A DNA stretch of 64,000 nt, taken from the NCBI RefSeq assembly GCF_900143535.1, contig NZ_FRFA01000003.1, positions 326,687-390,686 on the forward strand. The letters run 5' to 3'. Made by a program: the position numbers and the translations under genes. The notes under the pieces are model-generated. The model was not told where the DNA came from and did not search any database. It saw only the letters and a list, made by a program, of their open reading frames with translations. Source of the stretch: Tateyamaria sp. Alg231-49 (lineage in GTDB: Bacteria; Pseudomonadota; Alphaproteobacteria; Rhodobacterales; Rhodobacteraceae). Positions 43,822 to 52,755 of this stretch are shown here, in pieces. Numbering within the stretch: the first letter of the stretch is position 1; every line of letters begins with the position of its first letter.

Positions 43822-44162
43822 ACGGCGCGATCTGCATAACTTTCCCAGCCCCAAAACCCACAACGCAGCCGAATCGTGGGTTCAAGGCATAAAAACAGGG
43901 GAATCGGATAAGCACTGGTCGCGCACCGGCCCTACACACCCTGTGCGCCAACCGTACACTCGCCCCGGGATTGACGGTGCGGCCGGTCCTTGAGTCTAAA
44001 CAAAGGGTTAAACCCTTCACCCTGCGACCACGTGCGGCAGATTGCACGCTGGACGTGGCTCGCCGACGACGCTAGATAGCTCGACAACATTGGTGACGCT
44101 TTGCGCGTGGCCGGATATGTCATTGGCCCTTCGGGGTCGCTTGGAAACTGGAGAAAACCCCC
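43822..44162. other. Intergenic region upstream of petABC
   Basis: No gene is seen in this 341-base gap. It holds a possible weak hairpin after the GST stop (AACCCAC at 43855-43861 with GTGGGTT at 43876-43882, no T run) and a palindrome AAGGGTTAAACCCTT at 44005-44019, about 144 bases before petA. The petABC promoter must lie here, but no good -35/-10 pair stands out. Confidence 0.5.
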
Positions 44163-44726
44163 GTGTCCCACGCAGAAGAAGAACACGACGGCGAACGCCG
44201 CGATTTTCTGTACTACGCCACAGGTGGCGCAGGCGCAGTCGTTGCCGGTGCCGCAATCTGGCCCCTGGTCAATCAGATGAACCCCTCGGCTGACGTTTTG
44301 GCCCTGTCATCTATCCGGGTTGACGTCAGCACAGTGGAACCGGGTACACAGTTGACCGTCAAATGGCTGGGCAAACCCGTCTTTATCCGTCGCCGTACGG
44401 AAGAAGAAATTGCAGCCGCCCGCGACGTTGAGATGTCCGACCTGCCAGATCAGGGTTCAGAGAACGCGAACGCCCCATTGGGTGCGGATGCCTCTGACGA
44501 AAACCGGTCGCTCGACGAATCCGGTGAATGGCTGGTGATGATCGGCGTTTGTACGCACCTTGGCTGTGTGCCTCTGGGTGATGCGGGCGACTTTGGCGGC
44601 TGGTTCTGCCCCTGCCACGGATCACACTATGACACATCGGGCCGCATCCGCCGCGGGCCCGCACCGCGCAACCTGCCGGTGCCTGTCGCAGAATTCGTGG
44701 ACGAAACCACGATCAAATTGGGTTAA
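44163..44726 (+). CDS. petA: Rieske iron-sulfur subunit of cytochrome bc1
   Basis: A 187-residue protein. The Rieske cluster ligands are CTHLGC and CPCHGSHYD (two Cys, two His; the other two Cys form the disulfide). One N-terminal membrane anchor ([17 protein letters not shown]) follows a twin-Arg motif (GERRDFLY), so it is exported folded. It takes an electron from ubiquinol at the Qo site and passes it to cytochrome c1. The start is GTG with TGGAG upstream. It leads petA-petB-petC, with 14 bases to petB. Confidence 0.96.
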   Translation: MSHAEEEHDGERRDFLYYATGGAGAVVAGAAIWPLVNQMNPSADVLALSSIRVDVSTVEPGTQLTVKWLGKPVFIRRRTEEEIAAARDVEMSDLPDQGSENANAPLGADASDENRSLDESGEWLVMIGVCTHLGCVPLGDAGDFGGWFCPCHGSHYDTSGRIRRGPAPRNLPVPVAEFVDETTIKLG

Positions 44727-44740
44727 GGGAGAGCTGTACC

Positions 44741-46084
44741 ATGGGTGGAATTCCTCACGACCATTACGAACCAAAGGCAGCATGGGAAAAGGGGCTGGCA
44801 AAGCGTCTTCCTATCGTAGGCCTTTTGTACGACACATTGATGATCCCCACGCCCAAGAACCTGAACTGGATGTGGATCTGGGGCATTGTTCTGACGTTCT
44901 GTCTGGCGCTGCAAATCATCACCGGCATCGTGCTGGTCATGCATTACACGCCGCATGTGGACTACGCGTTCTCGTCTGTTGAGCACATCATGCGCAACGT
45001 GAATGGTGGCGCGATGCTGCGCTATATTCACATGAACGGCGCGTCGCTGTTTTTTGTTGCTGTGTATGCGCACATCTTCCGCGGTCTCTACTACGGCTCT
45101 TACAAGGCGCCCCGCGAAATCACGTGGGTGATCGGCATGCTGATCTACCTGTTGATGATGGGCACGGCCTTTATGGGTTACGTTCTGCCTTGGGGGCAGA
45201 TGTCTTTCTGGGGTGCGACTGTGATCACCGGCCTGTTTGGCGCGATCCCGTTCATCGGTGAATCACTGCAAGCCTGGCTGCTTGGCGGGCCTGCTGTCGA
45301 CAATGCCACGCTGAACCGGTTCTTCAGCCTGCACTATCTGTTGCCCTTCGTGATTGCCGGTCTGGTGATCGTGCACATCTGGGCCTTCCACACCACGGGC
45401 AACAACAACCCGACCGGTGTTGAGGTGCGTCGTGGCAGCAAGGAAGAAGCAGAGAAAGACACACTGCCTTTCTGGCCCTATTTCGTGATCAAAGACCTGT
45501 TCGCTCTGGCCGTGATCCTTGTGGTGTTCTTTGCAGTTGTTGGCTTTATGCCCAACTTCCTTGGTCACCCGGACAACTACATCGAAGCCAACGCGCTTGC
45601 GACACCTGCACACATCGTTCCGGAATGGTACTTCCTGCCCTTCTACGCGATCCTACGTGCCTTCACTGACGAAGTCTGGGTCGTGCAACTGGCCGGGTTC
45701 CTGACCGGTGGCATCGTAGACGCCAAGTTCTTTGGTGTGATGGCGATGTTCGGTGCGATCGTGGTTCTGGCCCTGTCGCCATGGCTCGACACGTCGTCGG
45801 TTCGTTCGGCGCGCTATCGTCCGATGCTGAAGTGGTGGTTCTGGTTGCTGGTCGTGGACTTCTTTGTCCTGATGTGGGTGGGCGCGATGCCTGCTGAGGA
45901 GCCATTCAACACGATTTCCCTGATCGCATCGGCGTACTGGTTTGCCTACTTCCTCGTCATCCTGCCATTGCTTGGCGTGATCGAGAAACCGGAAGCACAA
46001 CCTGCGACCATCGAAGAAGACTTTGCCGCACATTATGGTGGCGACGATGCGGGCGCCGCCCCATCGACGCAGCCAGCGGAATAA
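44741..46084 (+). CDS. petB: Cytochrome b subunit of the bc1 complex
   Basis: A 447-residue membrane protein with eight hydrophobic segments and paired histidines on helices B and D for the two b haems (for example [21 protein letters not shown] and [20 protein letters not shown]). The Qo-site motif [15 protein letters not shown] is present. The C-terminal tail is acidic. It oxidises quinol at Qo and reduces quinone at Qi. GGGAGAGC lies before the ATG. It is the middle gene of petABC and is followed by petC after 13 bases. Confidence 0.97.
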   Translation: MGGIPHDHYEPKAAWEKGLAKRLPIVGLLYDTLMIPTPKNLNWMWIWGIVLTFCLALQIITGIVLVMHYTPHVDYAFSSVEHIMRNVNGGAMLRYIHMNGASLFFVAVYAHIFRGLYYGSYKAPREITWVIGMLIYLLMMGTAFMGYVLPWGQMSFWGATVITGLFGAIPFIGESLQAWLLGGPAVDNATLNRFFSLHYLLPFVIAGLVIVHIWAFHTTGNNNPTGVEVRRGSKEEAEKDTLPFWPYFVIKDLFALAVILVVFFAVVGFMPNFLGHPDNYIEANALATPAHIVPEWYFLPFYAILRAFTDEVWVVQLAGFLTGGIVDAKFFGVMAMFGAIVVLALSPWLDTSSVRSARYRPMLKWWFWLLVVDFFVLMWVGAMPAEEPFNTISLIASAYWFAYFLVILPLLGVIEKPEAQPATIEEDFAAHYGGDDAGAAPSTQPAE

Positions 46085-46097
46085 GGAGAGACTGCAG

Positions 46098-46886
46098 ATG
46101 TTTAAGAAACTTGCAGCAAGTGTGGTGGCAGCGGTCATGCTGTCCACCAGCGCATTCGCCGCTGGCGAGGCGACAGGTCACGTAGAGAATGTTGATTTCT
46201 CCTTTGACGGTCCGTTCGGGTCCTATGATCAGAACCAGTTACAGCGCGGATTGCAGATCTACACCGAGATTTGCGCCGCCTGTCATGGTCTGAAATTCGT
46301 GCCTCTGCGCACGCTGGGCGATGAGGGCGGCCCTGCCCTGCCCGAGGATCAGGTCCGTGCCTATGCGGAGTTCTACGAGGTGTTTGACGCCGAGTTGGAC
46401 GACTTTCGGACGGCCACGCCAAGTGACCACTTTCCGGCGTCCGCTCTGGAAAATGCGCCTGACCTGAGCCTGATGGCAAAGGCGCGCGCTGGGTTCCACG
46501 GCCCCTACGGTCTGGGCATCAACCAGTTGATGAACGGTATTGGTGGCCCTGAGTACATCACCGCCCTTTTGACCGGCTATACCGGTGAAGAGAAGGAAGA
46601 GGCGGGTTCGGTTCTGTACGAAAACACCATCTTCCCCGGTGGCTGGATTGCCATGGCACCTCCTCTTTATGGAGATGACCTCGAATTTGCAGACGGTCAC
46701 GCCACAGACCTGCATCACTTGTCCGAGGATGTCTCTGCATTCCTGATGTGGACAGCTGAGCCGAAACTGGTGGCGCGCAAGCAAGCTGGATTTGTTGGCG
46801 TGTTGTTCCTGACAGTTCTGTCAGTGCTGCTGTACCTCACAAACAAACGCATCTGGGCGCCTGTGAAGTCGCGCTACAAAAAGTAA
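46098..46886 (+). CDS. petC: Cytochrome c1 subunit of the bc1 complex
   Basis: A 262-residue protein with a signal peptide (ending TSAFAAGE), the c-haem site CAACHG with [12 protein letters not shown] behind it, the sixth-ligand Met in [11 protein letters not shown], and one C-terminal anchor ([16 protein letters not shown]) with a basic tail. It accepts electrons from the Rieske protein and reduces cytochrome c. AAGGAGAG lies before the ATG at 46098; the frame runs 75 bases further upstream inside petB, but there is no need for it. A strong terminator follows. Confidence 0.96.
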   Translation: MFKKLAASVVAAVMLSTSAFAAGEATGHVENVDFSFDGPFGSYDQNQLQRGLQIYTEICAACHGLKFVPLRTLGDEGGPALPEDQVRAYAEFYEVFDAELDDFRTATPSDHFPASALENAPDLSLMAKARAGFHGPYGLGINQLMNGIGGPEYITALLTGYTGEEKEEAGSVLYENTIFPGGWIAMAPPLYGDDLEFADGHATDLHHLSEDVSAFLMWTAEPKLVARKQAGFVGVLFLTVLSVLLYLTNKRIWAPVKSRYKK

Positions 46887-46912
46887 CGCCAACGCCCTTT
46901 GAAATTTGAGAG

Positions 46913-46941
46913 AGCCCTGCCAGTCGGCGGGGCTTTTTCTT
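46913..46941 (+). terminator. Rho-independent terminator of petABC
   Basis: AGCCCTGCC (46913-46921) pairs with GGCGGGGCT (46926-46934), one T-G pair included, over a 4-base loop, and TTTTTCT follows. It lies 27 bases after the petC stop. Confidence 0.88.
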
Positions 46942-47087
46942 TTGTGGGGTGGCGCAGGGCACCTAAGCCTTACGGGGCGTCGCCTTGGGGCCACCTTCAG
47001 AGGGGCTCTGCCCCCGCGCTGACGCGCGTCCCCGGGATTTTCAAATCAGAGAAGGGACCTGTAAGACGCACGTGTCGTACGCCCGGG

Positions 47088-48335
47088 TCAGGCGACGAGT
47101 TGTGTGTCTGTGTGCGCCGTAATCGTCGCGCCGACAATCGCGCCTTCGTCCTGAACCGTTTCGAATACGACCTCGCAGAACTGCTCGGTCCGGCCCATGG
47201 TCGGGCTCTCCATCAACACGCGGTGGGTTTTGCCAACCTGTTTGGACAGGTGCTCGGTGACTTGCGCCTGCCCGGCCGCACGCAGACGCGCGGCGCGTTC
47301 CTTGATCAAAGTGCCATTCACTTGCGGCATACGCGCTGCCGGAGTGCCGGGGCGAGGTGAATAGGGGAAGACGTGCAGCCATGTCAGGTCGCATTCCGAC
47401 ACAAGGGCCAGCGCATTTTCAAAATGCGCCTCGGTCTCGGTCGGGAACCCTGCGATGATGTCCGCCCCAAAGGTCATATCTGGGCGCAGTTTGCGGGCCT
47501 CTTGCGCGAACTGGATGGCATCGTCGCGCAGGTGCCGCCGTTTCATCCGTTTGAGGATCAGATCATCCCCGTGTTGCAGACTGAGGTGCAGGTGCGGCAT
47601 CAGCCGATCCTCGGTCGCGATAGCCTGCATCAGAGCCTCATCCACCTCGATCGAGTCGATAGAGCTGATCCGGAGGCGCGGCAGGTCCGGCACCAGTTTC
47701 AGGATGCGCAGCACAAGGTCGCCCAATCGGGGCGTTGATGGCAGATCAGCCCCCCAGGACGTCAGATCAACACCTGTCAGCACCACCTCGTTGAACCCGC
47801 GATCCAAGAGCCGTTTGATCTGGTCCACGACGACACCGGCAGGGACGGACCGCGAATTACCCCGCCCGAACGGGATGATGCAAAAGGTGCAGCGGTGATC
47901 ACAGCCATTCTGGACCTGTACATAGGCGCGGCTGCGGGTGCCAAAGCCGTCGATCAGGTGTCCAGCGGTTTCAGTCACAGACATGATGTCATCGACCTGA
48001 ACCGGCTCGGTCCCGAAGTCTCCGGACAGCGACGCCCACGTACTGGCTTGCATTTTTTCAGTGTTACCGATGACGGCATCGACTTCGTCCATTGCGGCGA
48101 ACGTGTCAGGCTCTGTCTGTGCCGCACAGCCCGTGACGATCAGCTTGGCGTCCGGATGGGCGCGGCGCAACTTGCGGATGTCCTGACGCGCCTTGCGCAC
48201 CGCCTCTGCCGTCACAGCGCATGTGTTGATCACGACTGCATCGCGCAGGCCAGCTTGCTCGGCCAGTTCCTCCATCGCCTTGGTTTCGTAGGCATTGAGA
48301 CGACAGCCGTGGTTGGAAAAGACAGGCGCCTTCAT
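47088..48335 (-). CDS. mtaB: tRNA t6A37 methylthiotransferase MtaB
   Basis: A 415-residue radical SAM enzyme. The N-terminal UPF0004 domain has three Cys in [21 protein letters not shown] and VTGCAAQ for the second cluster; the SAM cluster is CDHRCTFC followed by [11 protein letters not shown]. The C-terminus has a TRAM-like region ([17 protein letters not shown]). It adds a methylthio group to t6A37 in tRNAs that read ANN codons. The ATG at 48335 overlaps the dapF stop by four bases (ATGA). It lies close to a tRNA-Lys gene, itself a likely substrate. Confidence 0.93.
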   Translation of the reverse strand: MKAPVFSNHGCRLNAYETKAMEELAEQAGLRDAVVINTCAVTAEAVRKARQDIRKLRRAHPDAKLIVTGCAAQTEPDTFAAMDEVDAVIGNTEKMQASTWASLSGDFGTEPVQVDDIMSVTETAGHLIDGFGTRSRAYVQVQNGCDHRCTFCIIPFGRGNSRSVPAGVVVDQIKRLLDRGFNEVVLTGVDLTSWGADLPSTPRLGDLVLRILKLVPDLPRLRISSIDSIEVDEALMQAIATEDRLMPHLHLSLQHGDDLILKRMKRRHLRDDAIQFAQEARKLRPDMTFGADIIAGFPTETEAHFENALALVSECDLTWLHVFPYSPRPGTPAARMPQVNGTLIKERAARLRAAGQAQVTEHLSKQVGKTHRVLMESPTMGRTEQFCEVVFETVQDEGAIVGATITAHTDTQLVA

Positions 48336-49171
48336 AGCCCGTCCAGAAAGCTTTGGGTCAACACGCCGTCGAAGACGTGTGCAGTTGGTCCCGACATCCA
48401 CACGCCATCGGCGCGCCAATCGATGTTGAGCGTACCACCATCCAGATCAATGCGCACTGTGCGCCCTGTCAGCCCCTTGCGCGCGGCAGCCACAGCCACA
48501 GCACAGGACGAGGAGCCAGAGGCCAGAGTGATCCCTGTGCCGCGTTCCCACACCCGCATGCGGATATGATCTGGTCCAATAATCTGGGCGAATTGTACGT
48601 TGGTGCGTTCGGGAAACAGCGGGTGATGTTCGATCTGAGGCCCGCGCGTTGCCAGATCAATTGCGCTGACATCCTCGACAAAGAAGGTGCAATGCGGATT
48701 GCCCATGCCTGTGGCCACCGGGGCGCCGTCGATCGGCAAGGCAAGCGTGTCCACATCAGAAGCCAGCGGGATGTCCTGCCAGTTCAGAATCGGTGCACCC
48801 ATATTGACGGCTGTCACCTTATCCGCGTCGCGTACCGCTTGCAGGGACCCACGCCCGGTGATGGTGATGTTGAGGCGATCAGCGCCGCTTTGCGCCATTT
48901 CGCGAGCTGCGATGCAACGAGTCGCATTGCCACACGCCGCAGAGTGCGACCCGTCCGCGTTGTAAAAGGTGATCGTCAGATCGTCGCCCTCGGTGATCAG
49001 CGCAAGCTGATCAAACCCCACACCACGATGCCTGTCAGCCAGCGCACGAACCAGTGGCGCGTCCAGCGACACAGGCTGCGCACGCGCGTCTACAACGACA
49101 AAATCGTTGCCCAACCCATGCATCTTCATGAAAGGCCATTGAGAGGAGAGTGGATCATGCATTGCGCGCAT
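48332..49171 (-). CDS. dapF: Diaminopimelate epimerase
   Basis: A 279-residue enzyme with the DapF fold. The catalytic cysteines lie in [13 protein letters not shown] and [31 protein letters not shown] starts the conserved part, and [12 protein letters not shown] and NVQFAQII are family blocks. It converts LL- to meso-diaminopimelate for peptidoglycan and lysine. The start is uncertain: ATGs at 49171, 49162 and 49129 all lack a clear ribosome site. It is the first gene of dapF-mtaB. Confidence 0.93.
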   Translation of the reverse strand: MRAMHDPLSSQWPFMKMHGLGNDFVVVDARAQPVSLDAPLVRALADRHRGVGFDQLALITEGDDLTITFYNADGSHSAACGNATRCIAAREMAQSGADRLNITITGRGSLQAVRDADKVTAVNMGAPILNWQDIPLASDVDTLALPIDGAPVATGMGNPHCTFFVEDVSAIDLATRGPQIEHHPLFPERTNVQFAQIIGPDHIRMRVWERGTGITLASGSSSCAVAVAAARKGLTGRTVRIDLDGGTLNIDWRADGVWMSGPTAHVFDGVLTQSFLDGL

Positions 49172-49269
49172 ATAACGCCACGCATTTGGGGAATCCAGTA
49201 TGTCGCAGAAAATGAGCGCAGAATCGGCTTGACCCGACTGCCCACCCTTTCTAGATAGGCCGCCTAGTG

Positions 49270-49345
49270 GGGCCGTTAGCTCAGTTGGTAGAGCAGCTGA
49301 CTTTTAATCAGCGGGTCGCAGGTTCGAACCCTGCACGGCTCACCA
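49270..49345 (+). tRNA. tRNA-Lys (anticodon UUU)
   Basis: A 76-base cloverleaf: acceptor GGGCCGT pairs with ACGGCTC (one G-T pair) and the CCA end is encoded. The anticodon stem GCTGA/TCAGC encloses the loop CTTTTAA with UUU, and the T-arm reads GCAGGTTCGAACCCTGC. A foreign island begins right after its 3' end, as is common for tRNA genes used as integration sites. Confidence 0.97.
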
Positions 49346-49473
49346 TTAGTTTCAATAAGTTACCGCCAATACGTGGTTGCGAACGTGACGGTCGTCACAC
49401 ACCCTTCACACACCGTTCTTTGAAGTAACGCGTTCTCATCGCCAGGTCTTCGCATTTCCACACTGCAGCAAAG

Positions 49474-49505
49474 ATCGTTCCTTTCGCCCCCATACAGGGA
49501 ACGAT
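49474..49505. repeat. Inverted repeat upstream of the HTH gene
   Basis: ATCGTTCC (49474-49481) and GGAACGAT (49498-49505) are exact inverted copies 16 bases apart, 45 bases before the HTH gene start. A second small one, GTGAC-GGTC-GTCAC, lies at 49385-49398. Either could bind the HTH protein or an excision complex. Confidence 0.45.
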
Positions 49506-49549
49506 GTGCAGTCCTTAGGTTTCTTTCAACGCGAGTGAAGGAGACAAGC

Positions 49550-49873
49550 ATGACAGCAGCAGCCAATATGAACACAAACCTTGAGGATGTGTTCCGCCAA
49601 CTCGACCGGAGGCTTAGCCCCGAGCATCGCTTTGCTGATGCCTTAGTGCAGATGGAGCGTGACCTGTCCGCGATACCGATGCGTATCGATGATGATGCTC
49701 TCTATTCGACCAAGCAGACAGCCGCACGCCTGAGTATCTCGCACCGAACGCTGGAAGGATGGAGATCGCGGGGTAAAGGGCCGAAGGTTACCAAGTTGCT
49801 GGACAACAGCGGTGTACGCTATCGGGGCAAACACATTAGGGAGTTCATCGAAGCGTGCGAGGCGTGGGCTTGA
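49550..49873 (+). CDS. AlpA/excisionase-type helix-turn-helix protein
   Basis: A 107-residue protein whose C-terminal half is a MerR-like winged helix of the AlpA/DNA-binding phage type: LYSTKQTAARLSISHRTLEG, WRSRGKGP and VRYRGKHIREFIE. Such proteins act as excisionases or activate integrase genes in islands. AAGGAG precedes the ATG at 49550. It is the first gene after tRNA-Lys, but no integrase gene follows, which fits an island that has lost its integrase. The primase-like gene starts 26 bases downstream. Confidence 0.7.
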   Translation: MTAAANMNTNLEDVFRQLDRRLSPEHRFADALVQMERDLSAIPMRIDDDALYSTKQTAARLSISHRTLEGWRSRGKGPKVTKLLDNSGVRYRGKHIREFIEACEAWA

Positions 49874-49898
49874 TGGGCTGCGAAAGGAAAACGCTGGC

Positions 49899-51107
49899 AT
49901 GAAGCGCGTGCTCCCCGAAGGTCCCGTCTGGGAACGCGCTAGGGCCGAAAAGAACTGGTCCGTCGCAGGCATCGGCGAAACCAAGGTGCCGGTCAACGCG
50001 CGGGCAGGCATCCCAATGGACCGCGAAGCCGCATCCTTCATGACCTTCGAGGCCGCAGCGAAAGCCGCCAACGCCCTCAAGAAACGGGTCGGCGAGATCA
50101 ACGCGCACATCGATCAGATCAATGCCAGCCGCTCCCCGGAAAAGCAGTTCAACCAGCACATGACTTTCGAGGTGGCATACCTGCCCCGTGACGGCAGCTC
50201 CCTCGTCGTCGGCGACTTCGATAAGGTCCGCGATCCAGACACAGGGGAAATCATCGCCGACTGGCTCCAGCCGTTGATCGATGACCCCGAAACCTATACC
50301 GAGATCAGCGTCTCCGGCACCGGACTGCACATCCTGACCGCACGGCACTCCGATGACCACGGCACGAGAGAGCGCAACGGCGCTGGCCTCTACGCCAGCA
50401 ACGCGCGGTTCATTGTCCTGACGTTTAATCACCTCGAAGGAACGCCGACGCTTATCAAAGGCGCGCTCCGCGCGCGCCAAGTGATAGAGCAGCGCACAGG
50501 CAAAGCAGCCCGCATCGTCAACGCAACCGCCAAGCTCGGAGCAGCGCTACCAGAAGACCAGCACGACGCATCCCTGATCCCAGACATCCTCCGCACCCTG
50601 GAAAACCCAAATCAGGATTACGATGAGTGGGTCCGCATGGCGCACGCCGTCTGGGCAGCAGCGCAAGACGCGGACCCAAAGACCGCCTTCGAAATCGAGC
50701 AGGCCTTCTATGATTGGTCGGCGAAACTAAACGGCGAAATCAACGACGACCCAACACGCCTCTGGAACAGCATCAAAGGCGTCAGGGAGATCGGCCCCGG
50801 CTCTTTCTACTACAAGGCCCGTGAGCTGGGCTGGACGCCCTCAGCCCGCCGCAACCCGCCGCCAATGCGAACAACAATGCATAAGTGGATCGACAAGGCA
50901 TTCGACGGTGACGAGGAGGCCCTCCAGCGCATCGCGCGGTTCATGCTGACCTCCCACAATTCTGAGGACGTGGCCTTCGTGATGATCACCGCCATGGCTC
51001 ACTTCACCAAGATCGAGCCGATGAAAATGCTGCAATACGAAATAGCGCGCGCCGACAAGATCGCCGCCTCTGATATGGAGGAGGTCACCAATGGGCGTGG
51101 TGAATAG
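49899..51107 (+). CDS. Primase-like replication protein (PrimPol N-terminus, PriCT_2 C-terminus)
   Basis: A 402-residue protein. Residues about 30-200 resemble the small bifunctional primase-polymerase domain: VAYLPRDGSSLVVGDFDKVR, SVSGTGLHILTA and SNARFIVLTFNHLEGTP. Residues about 215-310 look like the PriCT_2 domain: DEWVRMAHAVWAAAQDADP, FYDWSAKLNGEI and LWNSIKGVREIGPGSFYYKA. Such proteins prime replication of integrated plasmids and prophages. The ATG at 49899 follows AAAGGAAA. It overlaps the next gene, an AAA ATPase, by 17 bases, as in RepA/primase operons. Confidence 0.65.
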   Translation: MKRVLPEGPVWERARAEKNWSVAGIGETKVPVNARAGIPMDREAASFMTFEAAAKAANALKKRVGEINAHIDQINASRSPEKQFNQHMTFEVAYLPRDGSSLVVGDFDKVRDPDTGEIIADWLQPLIDDPETYTEISVSGTGLHILTARHSDDHGTRERNGAGLYASNARFIVLTFNHLEGTPTLIKGALRARQVIEQRTGKAARIVNATAKLGAALPEDQHDASLIPDILRTLENPNQDYDEWVRMAHAVWAAAQDADPKTAFEIEQAFYDWSAKLNGEINDDPTRLWNSIKGVREIGPGSFYYKARELGWTPSARRNPPPMRTTMHKWIDKAFDGDEEALQRIARFMLTSHNSEDVAFVMITAMAHFTKIEPMKMLQYEIARADKIAASDMEEVTNGRGE

Positions 51108-51711
51108 GAACGAAGATGCGGGATCACCCGAAGCCGTGTTCCGCAGGCAGGCAAACAAGATCGTTTCCGCCTTCGGCGAAATCCCTGACCGCGTGAAGCA
51201 GGAGGCCGAAGACTTCGAAATCGAAGCTGTCAGAGAAAACGGGCACTGGGTCTTCACCAAGGGCGAATGGACAGAAACCGTAGACGTATCCGGCAAACCC
51301 AAGGGCGAAATAGAACTGACGCCATACAAGGGACTGATGCCCTCGGACGAGTTCGTCGATGGATACACGCCAGCCGACTACCTGATCGATGGCATCATGC
51401 AGAGAGGATACGTCTACGCCCTCACCGGATTTACCGGACACGGCAAGACAACCGTCGCCCTCCGAATGGCCCACGATATGGAACACAGCGGATGCTTCGG
51501 GGACGTCGATAACGAAATCGAAAGCGGTGCTGTGGTCTTTCTCGCCGGAGAAAACACCGAGAACGTCAGGCTCCAATGGATGGCCCTCAATGCGCACCAC
51601 GAAACAGAGCTTCGAGAGGAGGTGGAGGGGATGCGACAGACTTCCAAGAACGCTGCCACAGTCGACAAGTCTCTATTGCCCAAATGGGGCCGGTTGGGCG
51701 GGACTGACTAG
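51091..51711 (+). pseudogene. AAA/RecA-like replicative ATPase, 3'-truncated
   Basis: The 206-residue frame has an N-terminal linker and then a RecA-like core: Walker A GFTGHGKTT at residues 113-121 and a strand like GAVVFLAGENTENVRLQWMA that corresponds to the conserved AAA_25/RepA block. A complete enzyme goes on for 100 residues or more, with Walker B and a sensor, but here the sequence leaves the family pattern after about residue 180 and stops at TAG 51709-51711. So the 3' part has probably been lost by deletion, with the RM genes fused behind. Without Walker B the product should not hydrolyse ATP. Confidence 0.55.
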
Positions 51712-51725
51712 CGATGGGAAATTCA

Positions 51726-51929
51726 ATGTCAGATTGGTCAGCAGTCACGGCCACGCTCAAAGCCGCACATGAGGCTGAAGCCAGATTAACAGTCTCAATC
51801 CGGCATTCTGAGAAGATTGGCGCGCTGCCTCCCAAATTGATGTCCGCACAGCGGGACCTTTATGAAGCGAGACGGCTGCTTGCCTCTGGGATTTCGAACC
51901 TCAAAGAAAGCGCTGGACCAGGTTTTTGA
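51726..51929 (+). CDS. Small hypothetical protein of the island
   Basis: A 67-residue frame (MSDWSAVTATLKAAHEAEAR at the start), mostly helical and charged, with GGGA eight bases before the ATG. No family is recognised. It lies next to the deletion point and may be a leftover or spurious. Confidence 0.3.
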   Translation: MSDWSAVTATLKAAHEAEARLTVSIRHSEKIGALPPKLMSAQRDLYEARRLLASGISNLKESAGPGF

Positions 51930-52007
51930 ACAGCCCGCCACTTGAAACTATTATGACACTGGATAGAAAGTTACACTGACACCTGAGATGATGTTCAAAG
52001 CTGCATC

Positions 52008-52700
52008 TTATGAAGCAGTAATTACGTCGTCCAAGGCGCTAATTTTTTGCCTCGATTTTTTCACCCAGTCGCTTTGAACTTCTACAAGTGCGCGCCAAGA
52101 TGATGCAAAAGTGGAAGCTTTATCAGCCGCTTCGCTTTTTGCATGTCGTGCTTTCTCCTGAACGTCTTCCCATTCTTGGTCTGTGAAAGAATAATCTTCA
52201 TCACTTTGGCTATGAGACGCAGGCCAATAAGCTGTATCTAAAGTATTCCCCAGTTCCTCGCGCGCTTCACGCAGCCTAGCCTTCGCGACCTCAATTTCAT
52301 GTGCTTCGGTATCACGCAAAGTTTCTAGATACCAATTCAGTTTACCCGCGACAGACATATGAAGTCCGTAGGCTGTGTTATCGTCTATTGCAATTGGCTC
52401 ACCGGCGGGGTCCCAAGTCGCATGCATGAGTGCTTGAAGCGTCTCATCCATCTCATTTTTGACCCGTTGAAACCGATCTATGGCTTCATTCACCCTCTCC
52501 GAGATGGTCTCCCGTTGGTTAATCATGGTTTGGAGACTTGTGTCCTTAACTTGCTTCCAGACGGGCCGAGCAGCGAAATACGCCGCCAAGATGGCCAGAA
52601 CGCCTGCAATCAAAGTCTGGTAGCTGTAAACACAGCCAGCGAAAAGTCCCAGGCTATTTTGAGGTGTGTTGATGAAACCAGGGCAAAACATCTCGAACAT
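52008..52700 (-). CDS. Membrane-anchored coiled-coil protein after hsdR
   Basis: A 230-residue protein. It has one N-terminal membrane segment (TLIAGVLAILAAYFAARPVW, about residues 29-48) and then a long, charged helical cytoplasmic part: ETISERVNEAIDRFQRVKNE, DTEAHEIEVAKARLREAREE and so on, with few prolines. It starts 56 bases after the hsdR stop on the same strand and is thus likely part of that operon or of its defence cluster. No enzyme motif is seen. It could be a membrane-tethered partner or an effector; small membrane proteins with coiled coils are common in defence islands. No known family is recognised. Confidence 0.6.
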   Translation of the reverse strand: MFEMFCPGFINTPQNSLGLFAGCVYSYQTLIAGVLAILAAYFAARPVWKQVKDTSLQTMINQRETISERVNEAIDRFQRVKNEMDETLQALMHATWDPAGEPIAIDDNTAYGLHMSVAGKLNWYLETLRDTEAHEIEVAKARLREAREELGNTLDTAYWPASHSQSDEDYSFTDQEWEDVQEKARHAKSEAADKASTFASSWRALVEVQSDWVKKSRQKISALDDVITAS

Positions 52701-52755
52701 TTCTTGCTTCCTAAAAAGAGAGTTGTGAGGGAATTTGGCTATCGACCTTGCAGCC

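Noticed and set aside
43855..43882. A terminator after the GST gene
   Set aside because: A 7-bp stem with a 14-base loop and no T run is too weak to call.
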